Below are positions 33,766 through 46,500 of a stretch of DNA of 64,000 nt, piece after piece (the stretch's first letter is position 1; each line of letters opens with the position of its first letter). Position numbers and translations under genes: made by a program. Under the pieces are notes generated by a model. That model was given only the letters and a program-made list of their open reading frames with translations. It ran no database searches and was not told where the DNA came from. The stretch lies in the NCBI GenBank assembly GCA_050084515.1, contig CM114275.1, positions 16,120,001 to 16,184,000 of the forward strand, written 5' to 3'. This DNA is from Blasia pusilla. Lineage: Eukaryota; Marchantiophyta; Marchantiopsida; Blasiales.

Positions 33766-36700
33766 ACCACCACGTGCCTCGGCGGATTCTGTCGCAGTTT
33801 ACGAATATCCACTTCTCTACTGTAAATACATGGCAAGCGACCCTCGGCCTGTCGCTCCGTCGTTGTATGTTCAACAAAAAGTGAGAATCCTTTACATGGC
33901 CAGGGGCCTTCACACAAAGTGTAGGGTGCTAGTCACTGCGGAGAGCAGTTCCACCTCCAGCTTTGCGCAGCCAACAAAACACTTTTTGTTGCTCATAATT
34001 GCAACGAAGAAATATGAACTAAACTCGTAACTCAAGCAGTAGGAACTTTATCCTGCGGTAGATCGACCTTAAGAGAGCCTCACATAAAGAGCTCCATGTT
34101 CGTCGATTTTGTGCATACTGACGATAATCTGTTGTCGTGCACGCTCGAGAGTTATTTTCATCCCACAGCATCCCGAGATTTAGAGTGATACCAGATGGCA
34201 TTAGTATCTTCCCTCAAGAAACGATCCGGAAAGTATCTGTGGAATTAAGAATTACCAATCCGTCCATTGCGGGATCGTCATGGTTACTGTCCGACCTTGT
34301 CCGCTTATCGTGTATTTTTCGTACAGCTTCGTGTTCTTTGTTCGCTTGCAAGCAGCGCCATTTTCGTTTCCAGGGATGAGACTTGCTCCTCCATACTGCT
34401 TTCCCTTCTTTACCTCTACAGACTTCATCAGGTCAGATGTGATCATACCCTTCTCTTCGTTTCTTATGGGCAGCTAGGAACCTCCAAATTGACACCCATA
34501 TTCTTCTATATTCGCATTTTGCTTGAGTGCTACTAATCTTAAAGATTTTTCGACTCGCTGAGGCTTTATATTTAACAAAATCTGCTCATTGTGGCTAGTC
34601 CAGTGGGACTAGCCACAATGTTTTCCCTCTGTTTAGGATTAGTATTTTCATTTGAGCACGTATTCTTCCTCAACACGGTTACCGTGCAAGCCTGCCCTCA
34701 ACAAATTCGGGCCGATGGTCCTTCCGCGCGAAAATAATTCTCCTACCACACATGACGTAAGTTGGCCTTCCACTTACTCCTGATCTACACACTGGGACCT
34801 GCCGGACCTGCCATACATCACGCAGTGGAAAATAGAAACATCCGGGGGAATCTCTGCATGGCCACAGTCGCGATTTGAACTTAGTCAGAGTTGCACTTCA
34901 GATACCACTCCTAATGAGCGACTTTCAGGATATTGCTGAAGAACCCATTCCACTGGGTGAAATAATACCCACAGAAACACAAGGGTCTGTATGAATGACG
35001 TGCCGGACACTACTGCGCATCGATGAATCTAAACATCTGATGCAATCGTAGACCGTCAGAGCTTAACTACGAATGTGCTTACCGGACTTTCAATAGTAAC
35101 ATACTCTGAGAAACCGATTTCGGTAGGATGCTCCTTCTAGATCCGTTCAGATTCGGGAACATCGCAGCATTTGCGTGAGGATCCAAGCCGTTCAGAAGTA
35201 AATGGGTTCGGGTCCACGTTCTTCATTCATCCCGATGGGATAATCCGGGGAACCAATTTTAACGGTTGTAAAACTGGTTCCAGACGACCTTGGAGCTTCG
35301 AGAGTATCGCAATACAGCGATACATTTCCGCCGTGTCATCGCCTAATCTGAAAGCCGCTATTAAGAGGTCTTTCAAAGATCAAGAAGACGTTGGAAGTTC
35401 ACCTGCTGCAGAAAAATACGTTGCCATAAGCTCTTCAGAGAATTTATAAAACGTAGCGCTTCACGTACAAATTCCATATGGCAGACAAACTAGATTGTTT
35501 GGTTCATTGCCAAGCCAACAAACTCGTACCGAACACGGTGCGGGTTACATTATAAGTGACTTCTATAGTTATACTGTCGGACTGGGACAGGCTGATGTAG
35601 GTGAAAATTATGGCAGAAGGCTTGTAAAATAACCGACTACCATCTTCAATCAACGACGTTGATTTAGGCCTCACGCGGCAGATAGTCCGCCATAGTCTGG
35701 CGGCCACTGCTAGACTCAGATGATGCCATACTTTTATACCAAATTTTTATAAAGATACGATTATCACAAGTCGGTCAAACATGATAGATTATTCGGATTC
35801 AAGGTCCAGAAAATCGACGCCTAGGATGTATCAGAAGGATGAATACCAAAGAAATCTTAGGATTCCGTGACTACAAACCTCGACCTTACTAATCCCAGTG
35901 GAATTGGACTGGACGGGGAGAAACTAATCGAGGTCCGGAAAACCTACCACCGCAAGTGGTGGCTAATGTATGAGTAACCAACGGCACAATGTCTGGGTCG
36001 TCGGGAGCGAGAAACGCGGGGGTCTGACAAGGCTCGGACCCAGCAGAAGCATACGGCCCACACGTACAACCACTGCAATGAAGCTACAGAGCAGTTTGGT
36101 CCTCGTACCGAGTGGTTTCCGAGACTATCACACGAACGGTAATGCGAGGTTAAGACGTCCACAAGCGCTTGCACTCAGACAAATTCCGGACCATGAGACA
36201 CGTCGATAGACGCTGCATCCCAACGCTAAGAGGGCGATGTCAATTCGAGGATCTCACGATCACTAAAACACCCATACGACCTCCCAAGTTAGAACATAGC
36301 AAACTAAGCATAGGCACCAGTGCGAAGTAGAGAAAGAATACGCGAGATGATAATCTACCAATCGTGCGGCATGGAATCAAATCGTCTACATGAGGTGATC
36401 AATCGCCTCCTCCTATCCAAAGATCACAATAACTTCAGAGACGCAACCAGAGATTGATTTCCTGTGCTGTTGTACTGCTTTCACACATGCGTAGAATTAG
36501 ATCCACGGAGACCTACACGGCAATCTCATCATGCCGCAAACAATGAGCCTCGCAACCTCAAGCCATTGTGCACAGAACCCACATATAGATACTCTGAGAC
36601 CTTATCGCCACGTTTGCGATAGTATCGGACGGTCCTGTCTCTTTGTCCGAATTTAGGGTTAGGGTTGTCGGAGAACCTAGGAACCGCAAAACCGCAAAAT

Positions 36701-37640
36701 GGATTTCTTTTTTAATTCTCGGAATTTCATAAAACGCACTTGAAAGTTTATTTTATTTTTAAAAATTACTCTAAGGACATTTGAATGTGAATGTGACTAC
36801 GTGAGATTTTAGGAAGGAATTACTTTTTTACATAAAAATAAAATCATCTGTTAAAATATTTTATTTTTCTAATATTTCTTCTTTTCAAAAGATAGGTGTT
36901 TAGGAATGCTAACCCCAAAATATGTTTAATGCCAATTAATCCATACTGTTATGGGAGAGTGCCTTTATGGTTCTCGATTGCCCCTCTAGTTTTAGAGAAT
37001 CGAATATTGACACACATTGCATAGATAGGGTGGCTAAAATGGGATATGTGCAGCATAAAGGTTCTAGCCTCCGCGGGGTCTCAATCCCTCTTCTAAAACA
37101 ATTTTAAAAAAAAAATTAAACCACGGAAACCTTGCATACTTCTTATCATCTTTGTGACATTTACAATCTTTTCCAAGACAGTCGTCAATCTAGAGACCAA
37201 CTAGCCTTTTAGGGTTTTTTGCCTTTGAAGCCAATAATGAATCTACAATATTTGTTCGTGGTAGCAAATGCATTCCTACCGAACGGGATATTGTAAGAGA
37301 CACATTTAGGTAAATCCATTTTACTTCCATTCATTCAAGACTTAACGATTGATTCTTGACTTGACGAGTCATAACTTTATTATGTCTGCACATCTATTCA
37401 TGTTTTTTTATGTCCCTACTCTCTATAGGTTGCGAGAAAGTTCTATTGATCTACACGGATCTAACTTGCTTTGGTAGAGTAGAAACACATGATTAACAAC
37501 GTTGCTCTACTCTTTACTTTCTACCGTAGGGTGTCCCAATCACACGTTGCGCACTTTGGTATCACCCTAAGCATTGCTCCTCGTTTCACCTCTTGCTAGC
37601 TTTAAAGGCTCCCTTGATCCCAAGCATTAAGCTCTACATC
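33766..37640. other. Long stretch without recognised genes
   Basis: The first few hundred bases are probably the permease 3' UTR. A 15-bp perfect hairpin lies at 34587-34620. From 34.6 to 36.6 kb the sequence is mixed in composition with only short frames lacking domains. From 36.65 kb it turns AT-rich, with a TTTAGGGTTAGGG motif at 36651. No TE signature was recognised. Confidence 0.45.
34587..34620. repeat. 15-bp perfect palindromic hairpin
   Basis: CATTGTGGCTAGTCC (34587-34601) and GGACTAGCCACAATG (34606-34620) are exact reverse complements separated by AGTG, and are followed by TTTTCC. Confidence 0.85.
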
Positions 37641-37773
37641 AGCTGCTTCAACTAATTGACTTTGATTTATCCACACACAAACAAAATATACACATGTATG
37701 TATACCAAGACCACACAACTCCCTCCCTAACTTGTAATTAGGTCCCCCTAACTCTAGCTAGCACACATCACAT

Positions 37774-37971
37774 CTATCTGACATGATCTACTGCCATATA
37801 CAAATATTGCATCGTCAGTGCTTTCATACCCGTAGTATCTCCCAACACTTGCTCGCCCTCGGATCCATCTCTTCTATCTCCACCTAGATATATCAATGTA
37901 TCTGTATGTGGATGTGCAACATTGCAGCTAAACTCTGTGGTGATCCCTCCAAAGAGATCTAGCACTCTCAT
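37774..37971 (-). pseudogene. C5-methyltransferase motif I fragment
   Basis: The frame starts MRVLDLFGGITTEF and later has LTMQYLYMAVDHVRQ. LDLFGGI is the SAM-binding motif I of cytosine-5 methyltransferases; the YLYM-VD segment fits the motif II strand. No PCQ, ENV or QRP follows before the sequence loses coding character. On its own it would be weak, but it lies downstream of a gag that matches the complete-motif copy at 3.8-5.1 kb. Confidence 0.5.
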
Positions 37972-38721
37972 ACCCTCCTTCGGATGCTACTACACAACAA
38001 GTGTGGTATCCAAGGATATCAAGTCTCCAATCCAAGAGCACAACAATATATCATGTGACTCTATTTGCTCCGGGACAAAGGCACCACTTGCTCCATGAGC
38101 TCATCTACACTCCTCCGCAAGTCAACGCTTGTACTCAACTATGATGAAGAGGTCTCTGCACCACAGGAAGAGATACTCACCATGATATGTCTCTCTATGG
38201 GACTATCCAATATCGAGATGGTCTTCGCATGGGTGCTCCCTTCCAACAACTCCCTTGCCAACTACTTACTACGTACATATAAAAGTTGCCAACATGGTCA
38301 GAGCATCATCTTGTGGACAACCAATACGACCTACAAACTACACAAGTAAATGGCTCATCCATCCATCATTTGATCATTGTCTTGGCCAATAACCAATTGT
38401 CTCCTCCCACAAATCGAGGATAAAACCAAGGGGGCACAACAGTGTACTCCCTACCAACTTATCATATGACCCTATTGATGTTGTAATCACATGAGTACAC
38501 ACCATATGATGCATGCTCTGGTTGGAACCATGGGAACCATTTGTCGTCTAGATACCATCGATGGTGCATGTAGTACCTCCAACAACGTAAAAGAATGTGG
38601 AATCCCAATTTTTTGCCCATCGAACCCCTCCTATGGGTCCATTTGAACCCCACCTCTGTATGGCTTTATCACTCTTGCAAGACCTCGAGTCACCGCCCTA
38701 ACAATCTCTACCTATTTCGCA

Positions 38722-39213
38722 CTATACATAAATCTCAACCCAGCATAATCCTCCCCCATATCTTGATACTACGTAGATGCTAAAGCTAAAGTAGCTAGAT
38801 GGTTTCAGTCTAATTGCTCTCACTATTCCATCATACATCTCATGATCACTAGTGGATACGTACCCTTGAGCCCCATACACCCTCCAAGCATCGATCTCTA
38901 AAACAGTTAAAGACCATAACTCACGATAATCATCCATCAGAGATTCCTCTAAAATATTGGAACAAACCCTTCCATGTGTCGTGCGCATACACGTGGCTAC
39001 ACAATCCGCATCGTTGGTCACATCTATATACCACACAATACCAATCTTTTGTGGTTGTTTATGGGTCAAAAGATCATTTATGGGTCGATCCACCCATAAA
39101 CGAAATATACTCACGAACATACATTGAGACCACACAACAAAATAAAAATAAAAATGGCTCACACGACCCAACACTACTCTCAAATCTACATCAGCATATG
39201 GAGCCACATCCAC
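38722..39213 (-). pseudogene. Gag fragment, second copy
   Basis: A 163-residue - strand frame contains SNILEESLMDDYRELWSL, EIDAWRVYGAQGYVSTSDH and EMYDGIVRAIRLKPSS. It aligns with the gag at 4577-5093 over the EG/ES-x-MDDY to AWR part. The beginning of the frame is not recognised. Confidence 0.55.
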
Positions 39214-39620
39214 CCTCCACTATGAGGGAATCCAGACGCTAGCACCCTAGTTCCTACTACACACAAAGCAAGAGAGGTGCTTCTAAGACCCAACATTAGA
39301 AAGATGGCTTGGTAAAGCCATCTTTCCCTCTCTCATAGCCTTCAGAAGAGCCAAAAGGCTCTTCCCCCAAAAATAGCCATCCCATTGGTAACCTACGTGC
39401 ATAGGTTACCAGATAATCCTTGACTCGCTCAACGGGTCACCTGACTAACTAAGACCATAATAGGGAAAATTTAAGGAATATTATCCCAAACACAATAGAC
39501 CTATCAACAATCTCATCCGAAATCTCAAGATGAAGTTACTCCCAAATAGCCCGTTGACCCTCTATGCCATCAATACGGTAGAACTCTATATGTCGGCTAA
39601 CTAAGATGTGAGACATGCCA

Positions 39621-40799
39621 TAAAAGGGTTGAGCCATGTACAGGCTTGTATCTCTAGGAAATCACATCATATGTGGAAATATTGGATGAAAATTTCAAAG
39701 TCAATGGTGCCTACCACACTTGAGAAACGACACATGTCGTTGTGGCTCATGCCATCCATCTCTCTCCATATGTCAATGTCTTTATCTACGATTCGTTGTT
39801 TTGTGAATCTGTGATAACAATCCATCCAGAGATAGAAGCTAGGGTGGCTCCTTGCTCACCCCTCAATATCTCACTCCACTCCATGTAATATCACTACCAT
39901 TGCTCAAACCACTTTGTTCTTCCAAACCTTGGAAGAATGCCATGATGACAACCTTGCCTCGCACGTTCAAGCACTCAGACTTACCAAGAGTCTTCCATAC
40001 TCCTCACTAGCTCACCTACACTAATGCTAAGCCTGTGATGACACACCCGACCTCATGCACACTCAATCACTCAGGATCACCATGAGCCTCTCGTACTAGC
40101 TTACCTAAACTATCAAAAATCTCGGGTCATACACAAGCTCCCTACTCGGACAACCGTCCTACACCCATAAACACACTACATGCCTAAGAAGTCTACAATC
40201 GATACCATCGCTACACCTATCTAGTACAAGCTCTAACTAATACCCAACACACTCAACGACATGAGATCGATAAGTTCAAGAACATAAACTTGAATAAGTA
40301 AACTAAACAAACACGCCATCACTTGGGGTCAACACTCTGTGCTCCATGTGCTATGGCAACCTTGGTGGCACGATAATCTCTTGAAACAACATGTCCAACC
40401 TCTTATCAACACATGTAGACTACTCATCGACTTCGACGCACATGTCTTTACCTCTAACACTTCATTGTAGACTCTTGGTGCAAATCCCTCATCTCAACAC
40501 TAATCAATATGTTACTAACAAGTTGGAACTCAATTGATAACTAGTGATGGCTAGCAAATCCCTTCTCCTACCATCATTCATAAAACCAACATTTAGTCAC
40601 GAAAATCTATCAAAAAAAGTCGTAAATTGCTATTACCAAGTCACAACATTGAAAATCCCTATGACCGCAATATATATCCACTTGTCCAATTCTCACCAAG
40701 TAGGTTCCTCTACCGACAAGGTTGCACGGAAACGGACAAGTCCGTCCATGGGACAGACATGTCCAGACATGACCACGGACATGCAAAACCAATCACGAG
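39621..40799. other. Non-coding AC/CT-rich stretch
   Basis: Composition resembles the gypsy leader region near 5101-5400. No coding region or repeat boundary recognised; the sequence changes abruptly to GC-rich repeats near 40800. Confidence 0.4.
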
Positions 40800-41590
40800 G
40801 CTGGGTTTTTTTGGCACCCGGATCGACGGTGCGGGCTCCGCCCGTGGAAACACGTGGGGCTCTGATGCAAGGTGCAGGCCAAGGCACGAGCTACGCGCGG
40901 GCAATCGATGTGACGTGGGATAATGGTGGGCATGACGCGGGCTACTGCGCAGGATGAGGGCGGGCTCATAGCAGGCCACGTGGGCTGCATGCGGGCACCC
41001 GTGCGGGCTTACGGGCTAAGGGTGGGCCTAGCGCGGGCTCACATCAAGCTTGCGGGCCAAAGGCGGGCTAGGGAGTGGGCTTAAGGTGGGCTAACGGGCC
41101 ACGCGGGCAAGGTGTGGGCTCAGCATGGCCCACGCAGGAAAGGGGCGGATCAAGCGCGAGCAAGGGGTGGGCGAGGCGGGCTGGGGGCGGACCCAATGTG
41201 GGCCAGGCCATGCGGACTGGGGACGGGCATGGGGCAGATCCACCGCGGGCTGGGGGCGGCCGAGCATGGGATCAGCGCGGCCCAGGCGAGCAGGTGGCGG
41301 GCAAGGGGCGGGTCAGCACGGGCCAAGCGGCAGGTTGGTCTGGGCGCGCGCTAGGTGGGCTGGGGGCCCACAAGGGGCAAGTCCAACGCGGGCTGGGAGC
41401 AGGCCGATCATAGGCCAGGCGGGCAAGGTGCGGGTCGAGCGCAGGCTTGGGGCGGGCCGAGTGTAGGCTTGGGGCGGGTAGGGGGGCAAGCCAAGCGTGG
41501 GCTCGACGCGGGACAAGCAGGTTGGGCGCGGGTCGAGGGTAGGCCAGGCGGGCTCTACGCCGGCCAGTCGAGCAAGTGGCGGAAAAGGTA
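40800..41590. repeat. GC-rich degenerate minisatellite
   Basis: About 0.8 kb of imperfect units such as GGGCGGGCCNAGCGNGGGCT and GCGGGCAAGGNGCGGGT, roughly 20-30 bp each, stands out from AT-rich flanks. All three + strand frames are open because of the repeat (G/R/A/Q-rich), so no gene is called. It ends near AGGTAGGCTATTGGCGG at about 41590. Confidence 0.8.
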
Positions 41591-42349
41591 GGCTATTGGC
41601 GGTTTGAAAGGATGAACGGCGCGGTCGTAATGGATGTTAAATGCAAATTGTGTAGGGGAAAGATGTTTGACGGCTAGAGGGGTTGGAATATGGTGGTTGA
41701 AGTAGAGAATAAGTTAGTTAGAAATGAGAATAATTGGAGAAAGAGGGATAGTATTGGTGGAGAGAGGAAAGAGAGTATTAAAATTGAATTTGCATAGGGT
41801 GGTTAAATTGGAAAGTAGGTTAGTTGGGAATAAAAGTCGTTAACAATTTAGGAAATGTGAAAAAATAATGTGATATGAGGACAAATTTGTTTATTCTAAA
41901 TGGTGATTAATGGAGATGGCTTAATAATAAATTCTAAGTGGGGGTAGATGATATGGGGTGTTGGAAAGGTTCATTGCCTCCATTTCATCCTCCCTATATG
42001 AACTTGCTCATTTCTTCTATACCCTTGCAATCTCATTCCTCACTTCATGTGTCACTCTCTTTTGTGGAAGGTTTTTTTCTCCATAGATAGTTGAGCTTGA
42101 TAAGTGAGAATATGTTTGACCACTGGATAACCTTGATAATTGAAGATATCTCGGTTATCTAGGCTAGCATATTGATCTTTATTACTCATAGTGAGTGTTC
42201 CAAGTTTGTCATTGGAGCATTCACAAACAATATTTAGTGTATTTGCATACAGTTTACCGGTCGATATATTTATTATTGACATTGTAACATTCTTGTGAAT
42301 TATCCAAATATTGTTGGATGGGTGTTAGTGTGTGCCTATTTCAGTAGTC
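41591..42349. other. AT-rich stretch upstream of the hAT transposase
   Basis: Probably the 5' part of the hAT element. No terminal inverted repeats or 8-bp target duplication could be identified by eye. A TATA-like CTATATGAAC lies near 41993. No gene seen. Confidence 0.4.
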
Positions 42350-44701
42350 ATGACCAAAGCCAGAGAGCTCCAACAGATCGTGAAGGAACATTGGGAAGAA
42401 GTGCACAGTGAAGATGGAACATCAAGCAGATGGCAGTGTAAGTATTGTTCCTATTATGTGAAAACCTATCATAACACTCGGATGGTGGAGCATTTTACAT
42501 GAGAGAGACGAAAGACAAAGGATGGGAATCATGATACCCATCATGCCAAATCATGTGTGAAGGTCCCTCCTAGTGTGCAACGGGATCTGCGAAATAGGGT
42601 ACTGATGGGAAATGGACAAAGGAAGGAAGCGAGACCCTCAAGTGAAGTTGAGGAGACGACGCCTTCACAAATAGGTTCTCAACACATAGGAAATAGTTTT
42701 CATGTTGTGTCAAGTGTTGATGGGGTTGCAGACATACCACCGTGTGACATTCTCAAGGAAAGCAGAGGAGTTGTTGGGCCGATGCGAGGAAGTATTAGTT
42801 ATAGGAAGAAGCAAGTCGATCTGAGGGATTCTTTCAACATGCAAGAAATAGAAGTTGCAAATGACATGTGAGCAAAGTGTTTCTATGAATGTGGAATACC
42901 ATTCAACGTTGTACGGCAAGATGCTTTCAAAGAAGCATTTTTGGCAACAACAAAGGTGAAGGGTTACTCAGGTCCTAGTTACAATTTGTTGCGCACCACC
43001 CTACTTGAGAAACATATGGGGAGGGTGAAGGAAAAGGTGGATATCATATTGGATAATTTTTGTTTGGGGACCACAATCATCACGGATTCTTGGACCAATA
43101 TAAGGAGTGAGTCTTTAGTGAACATCGTGGTCTCGTGTCCACAAGATGAGGTTGTGATTAAGTCGGTAGACACCAAGGGGGAATCCCAAACGGATGAATG
43201 GTTGGTAGGTCACAAAGAAAGGACTATCATGCGTATCGGTCCAAAGAATGTGTTGCAGCTTGTGATAGACAAAGCTAGCAATGAGTGAGCAGTAGGGAAA
43301 CTAATTGAAGCAAAGTTTCCTCATATTCTTTGGAGTGGATGCGTATCACATTCTCTTGATCTAGTATGCGAAGAATGGGGAAAATGGCCATGGGTGGACA
43401 TGATTTTTTCACAAGCTTGTAAGATGGTAGTATTTGTGAAGACTATAACCTAGGTGATGGCCAAATCCATGGAAACCAATCTTGTGAAGAGATGATTGTT
43501 GCTTCCTGCAAACACACGCTTTGCTATAAACTTTATCATGTTGGGATGTGTCTTAGAATTGAGGGAGGTATTCCATGCCATGGTTGCCACAAATGCTTTT
43601 AGGGAGTATTTCAATGGGAGGCATGTGAGGCAAAGAGAGAAGGCACGAGAAATTGAGACTATTGTGGCCGATCGTGATTTTTGGATACAAGGTAAGGAGT
43701 TGTTTATTGCGGCTTTGCCAACTATTATTCTTTGGAGAGAGTGTGATGGTCATAAAGCAATGATAGGGCGTATTTATTGTCGTATATCTGAGATAATGGA
43801 AGAGACACGTTCTTTTCCAATAATCCCATGGCCATGCGTGGGTGGAAGGTGTCGTGCTTTTTTTGTGACAATGTCCACAGCTACGGAAATAGTTAATGTT
43901 ATTTCTAGGCGATGGGCACTTATCCACAACAAGTTACATGCAATAGGGTACATTCTCGCCCCTTAAAATATTCTTGTTAGTGTGCAAGACGTCACTTCAA
44001 ATGCTGAGTGCATGAGAGATTTCAAACAATATCTAAAACTCTATGCAAAGGGGGTGCATGGCTTCAATATCACGAAGGCGATTTCTTTTGTAGCTACTTG
44101 TTTGCGAGAGTTGGGCAACATTATGAACCATCAAGAAGTATTTGTGGATGAGTTTGGTAAGAAAGTCGTTGATTCACTTAGTCCCTCTTATTGGTGGAGC
44201 ATGCACGATCAAGGTGCACCAACATTGCACTATGTGGCTAAAATTGTATTTGCACAAGTGGTTTCTTCCTCTTCAGCGGAGAGAAATTGGAGTAGTTATG
44301 GTTTTATCCACAACAAGCATAGGAATAAATTGACCACTGAGCGTGCCAAGGATTTGGTGTACATCTATAGCAACTCAAGGTTTGGAGACGAGGGTGTTTC
44401 TCGGAAATCAAGATAAGGATTCTTGTACGATAAATTATTTTTTGAAAGGGATGGACAAGAACAAGCTAGAAGGGTTTTAGAAGATGGTAGTGAGTCTAGC
44501 TTACGTGCACAAAACCGTGATAGTGATCATGAAGATAACCTCAACTTGCAAGACGAGGACCTAGAGGATGTGGATGTGCTATCTGGAAATTGTGGCATGG
44601 TTGGCACCGAAGGGAGTCAGGATACTCATATTGGCAACACTCCAAATGTTGACTTCGACGGGCCTCGAAGAGACGAAGATGATGATGTAATGGAACATTA
44701 G
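42350..44701 (+). pseudogene. hAT-family transposase pseudogene (BED finger, DUF659, dimerisation domain)
   Basis: One frame from ATG 42350 to 44701 with no frameshift but stops at 42500, 42869, 43286, 43451, 43493, 43964 and 44414. The N-terminus (MTKARELQQIVKEHWEEVHS) carries a BED finger (CKYCSYYVKTYHNTRMVEH). The middle has GYSGPSYNLLRTTLLEKHM and TIITDSWTNIRSESLVN (DUF659-type catalytic region). The C-terminus has PSYWWSMHDQGAPTLHYVAK and SSSAERNWSSYGFIHNKHRN, the hAT dimerisation domain. An acidic tail follows. It would cut and paste the element; stops make it dead. The frame may continue past 44701 to about 44839. Confidence 0.9.
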
Positions 44702-45284
44702 ATTCGAGAGCACGCCGAAGAGCAACAACGGAGGACTTCAAGAGAAGGGAATCTACCCAGCACTTCAGCTAACACAACCTATGACCCTCATATTTGTGGC
44801 ACAAGTAGGAATTCAAAATTATTCCACAGAGTCTTGTGAACCTATGCAAGATTCTCCTCCATAATCTTTGAACGTTCAAAGAGTGGACTTAGTTGATGGG
44901 CCTAATGATGATGATGTTCTCATACTTGTTGTTCCAAACTCTTAACCCATCAATCGTGGCATGGGTAGTTCATACATCTCCTCCGATGATGAAACAATTA
45001 ACGTAGGAAATCGTCATCGATCCACCTGACTTCAAACTCTTGAGCTGCCAAATTACCGCCTACATCTTAATCCACCGGACCCAACCTTAGACCTAGACTA
45101 GTAGAGTAATTTGTGACTTTAGCAGAACATAATAGTAAATAGTCGTATCAAAACTTCTTTTCCAAAGACTATTTTACGAATGTCATATTCAAAGAATCCC
45201 TTTTTGTAACATTTTTGCTAATAAAATAATGTTTTTGACATTGATGGTGAAATTGGAAAGTATGAATTTGTGGAGTGAACTTAT
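44702..45284. other. hAT 3' flank and AT-rich spacer
   Basis: The first 140 bases keep the transposase frame open after the 44701 stop. The remainder is AT-rich without a gene and leads into the 181-bp satellite. Confidence 0.4.
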
Positions 45285-45975
45285 TTTTTAGGTTTTGGTC
45301 ATAACTCCATTTTATGCGAGACTTTGGAAGGGAGCTACATACACCCAAGGGATCATGTCTACTAAGTTTCAACTCAAGATGACATACTTGAACAAGATGA
45401 AAAATGAAAAGACCCTATTTTCAATGGAGGTTTAAGGAGGCGGGTCAAAAAATGGGATTATAAATTTTTTAGATTCTTTTCACAGGTCTATTTTTTATGA
45501 AACTTTTCTAGGGAGCTACATGCACCCAAGGAATCATGTCTCTTAAGTTTCAAATCAAGATGACATACTTGAACAAGATGAAAAATGAAAAGATCCCATT
45601 TTCATTGGAGGTTTATGGACGCGGGTCAAAAAATGGGATAATACAAATTTTAGATTTTTGTCACAACTCCATTTTTTACGAAACTTTGCAAGGGAGCTAC
45701 ATGCACCCAGGGAATCATGTCTCCCAAGTTTCAAATCAAGATGACATAGTTGGAGAAGATAAAAAATGAAAGGACTCCATTCTCATTGGAGGTTTAAGGG
45801 CACGCATCAAAAAATGATATGATAAATTTTGAGGTTTTGGTCAAAACTCCATTGGACTTGAAACTTTGCAATGGAGCTACATACATCCTAGGGATCATGT
45901 CTACCAAGTTTCTACTCAAGATGACTTATTTGAACAAAATGAAAAATGGAAAGACCCCATTTTCATTGGAGGTTT
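45285..45975. repeat. 181-bp tandem satellite, about four units
   Basis: GGAGCTACAT recurs at 45331, 45512, 45693 and 45873, so the period is 181, 181 and 180 bp. Units share AACTCCATTTT, GATCATGTCT, TCAAGATGAC and CATTTTCATTGGAGGTTT, with roughly 80-90% similarity by eye. The last unit breaks off at GGAGGTTT where CACTAGAAGG begins (45976). Confidence 0.9.
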
Positions 45976-46500
45976 CACTAGAAGGAAACGCCTAGATTAG
46001 CCACTAGATAATACTACTATAGTAAGTTGAAAGGGATATTTAGGCCCTAGTAATTAGCATTTAGAACTAAAAAACCTAGTATCAAGGGACTCGTCATTTA
46101 GGATTTATAGTAATAAAATGACATGTTGGCAACATAACATGGAAAATTTACAACTATAAAATATCCTAGTCATCGGCATGATTGATATGACATGGAAACT
46201 ATGTTCTGTTGACAATGCATTATTTTGTATATGCCGCGTTGCTCTTCAGTTATTATTGAGACTATTTCTAGTTGTTGTGTAGTTGTTTAAGATTGAAAAT
46301 AGTTGTAATAAAAGAAATGGGTTACAATTGTGGTGGATTTTTCATGATGCAAGACTAATATTAGTTTTATATTATGTAGTATTTGTTGATTACATACATT
46401 GATATATTGACATGTGTCAAAATCATAATCAAACATGTGTATTTTTTATACTAGGATGGGCATGCACACTAGTGATAATATGTGTTATCACTATATGTAG

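Larger units (their letters stand above)
37700..39620 (-). mobile_element. Second relic of the methyltransferase-bearing gypsy family
   Basis: On the - strand: a possible LTR or leader (about 39618-39240, starting TGTCTCACATCTTAG in - orientation), a gag fragment (39213-38722) and a methyltransferase motif I segment (37971-37774). The gag piece matches the gag at 4577-5093 (LMDDYRELWSL / PMDDYPKFWIL; EIDAWR / EIKAWR). Other domains are lost. Numerous stops. Confidence 0.6.

Noticed and set aside
41075-41591. G/R/A-rich open frames in all three + strand frames
   Set aside because: Product of the GC-rich tandem repeat; no domain and no start or splice context.
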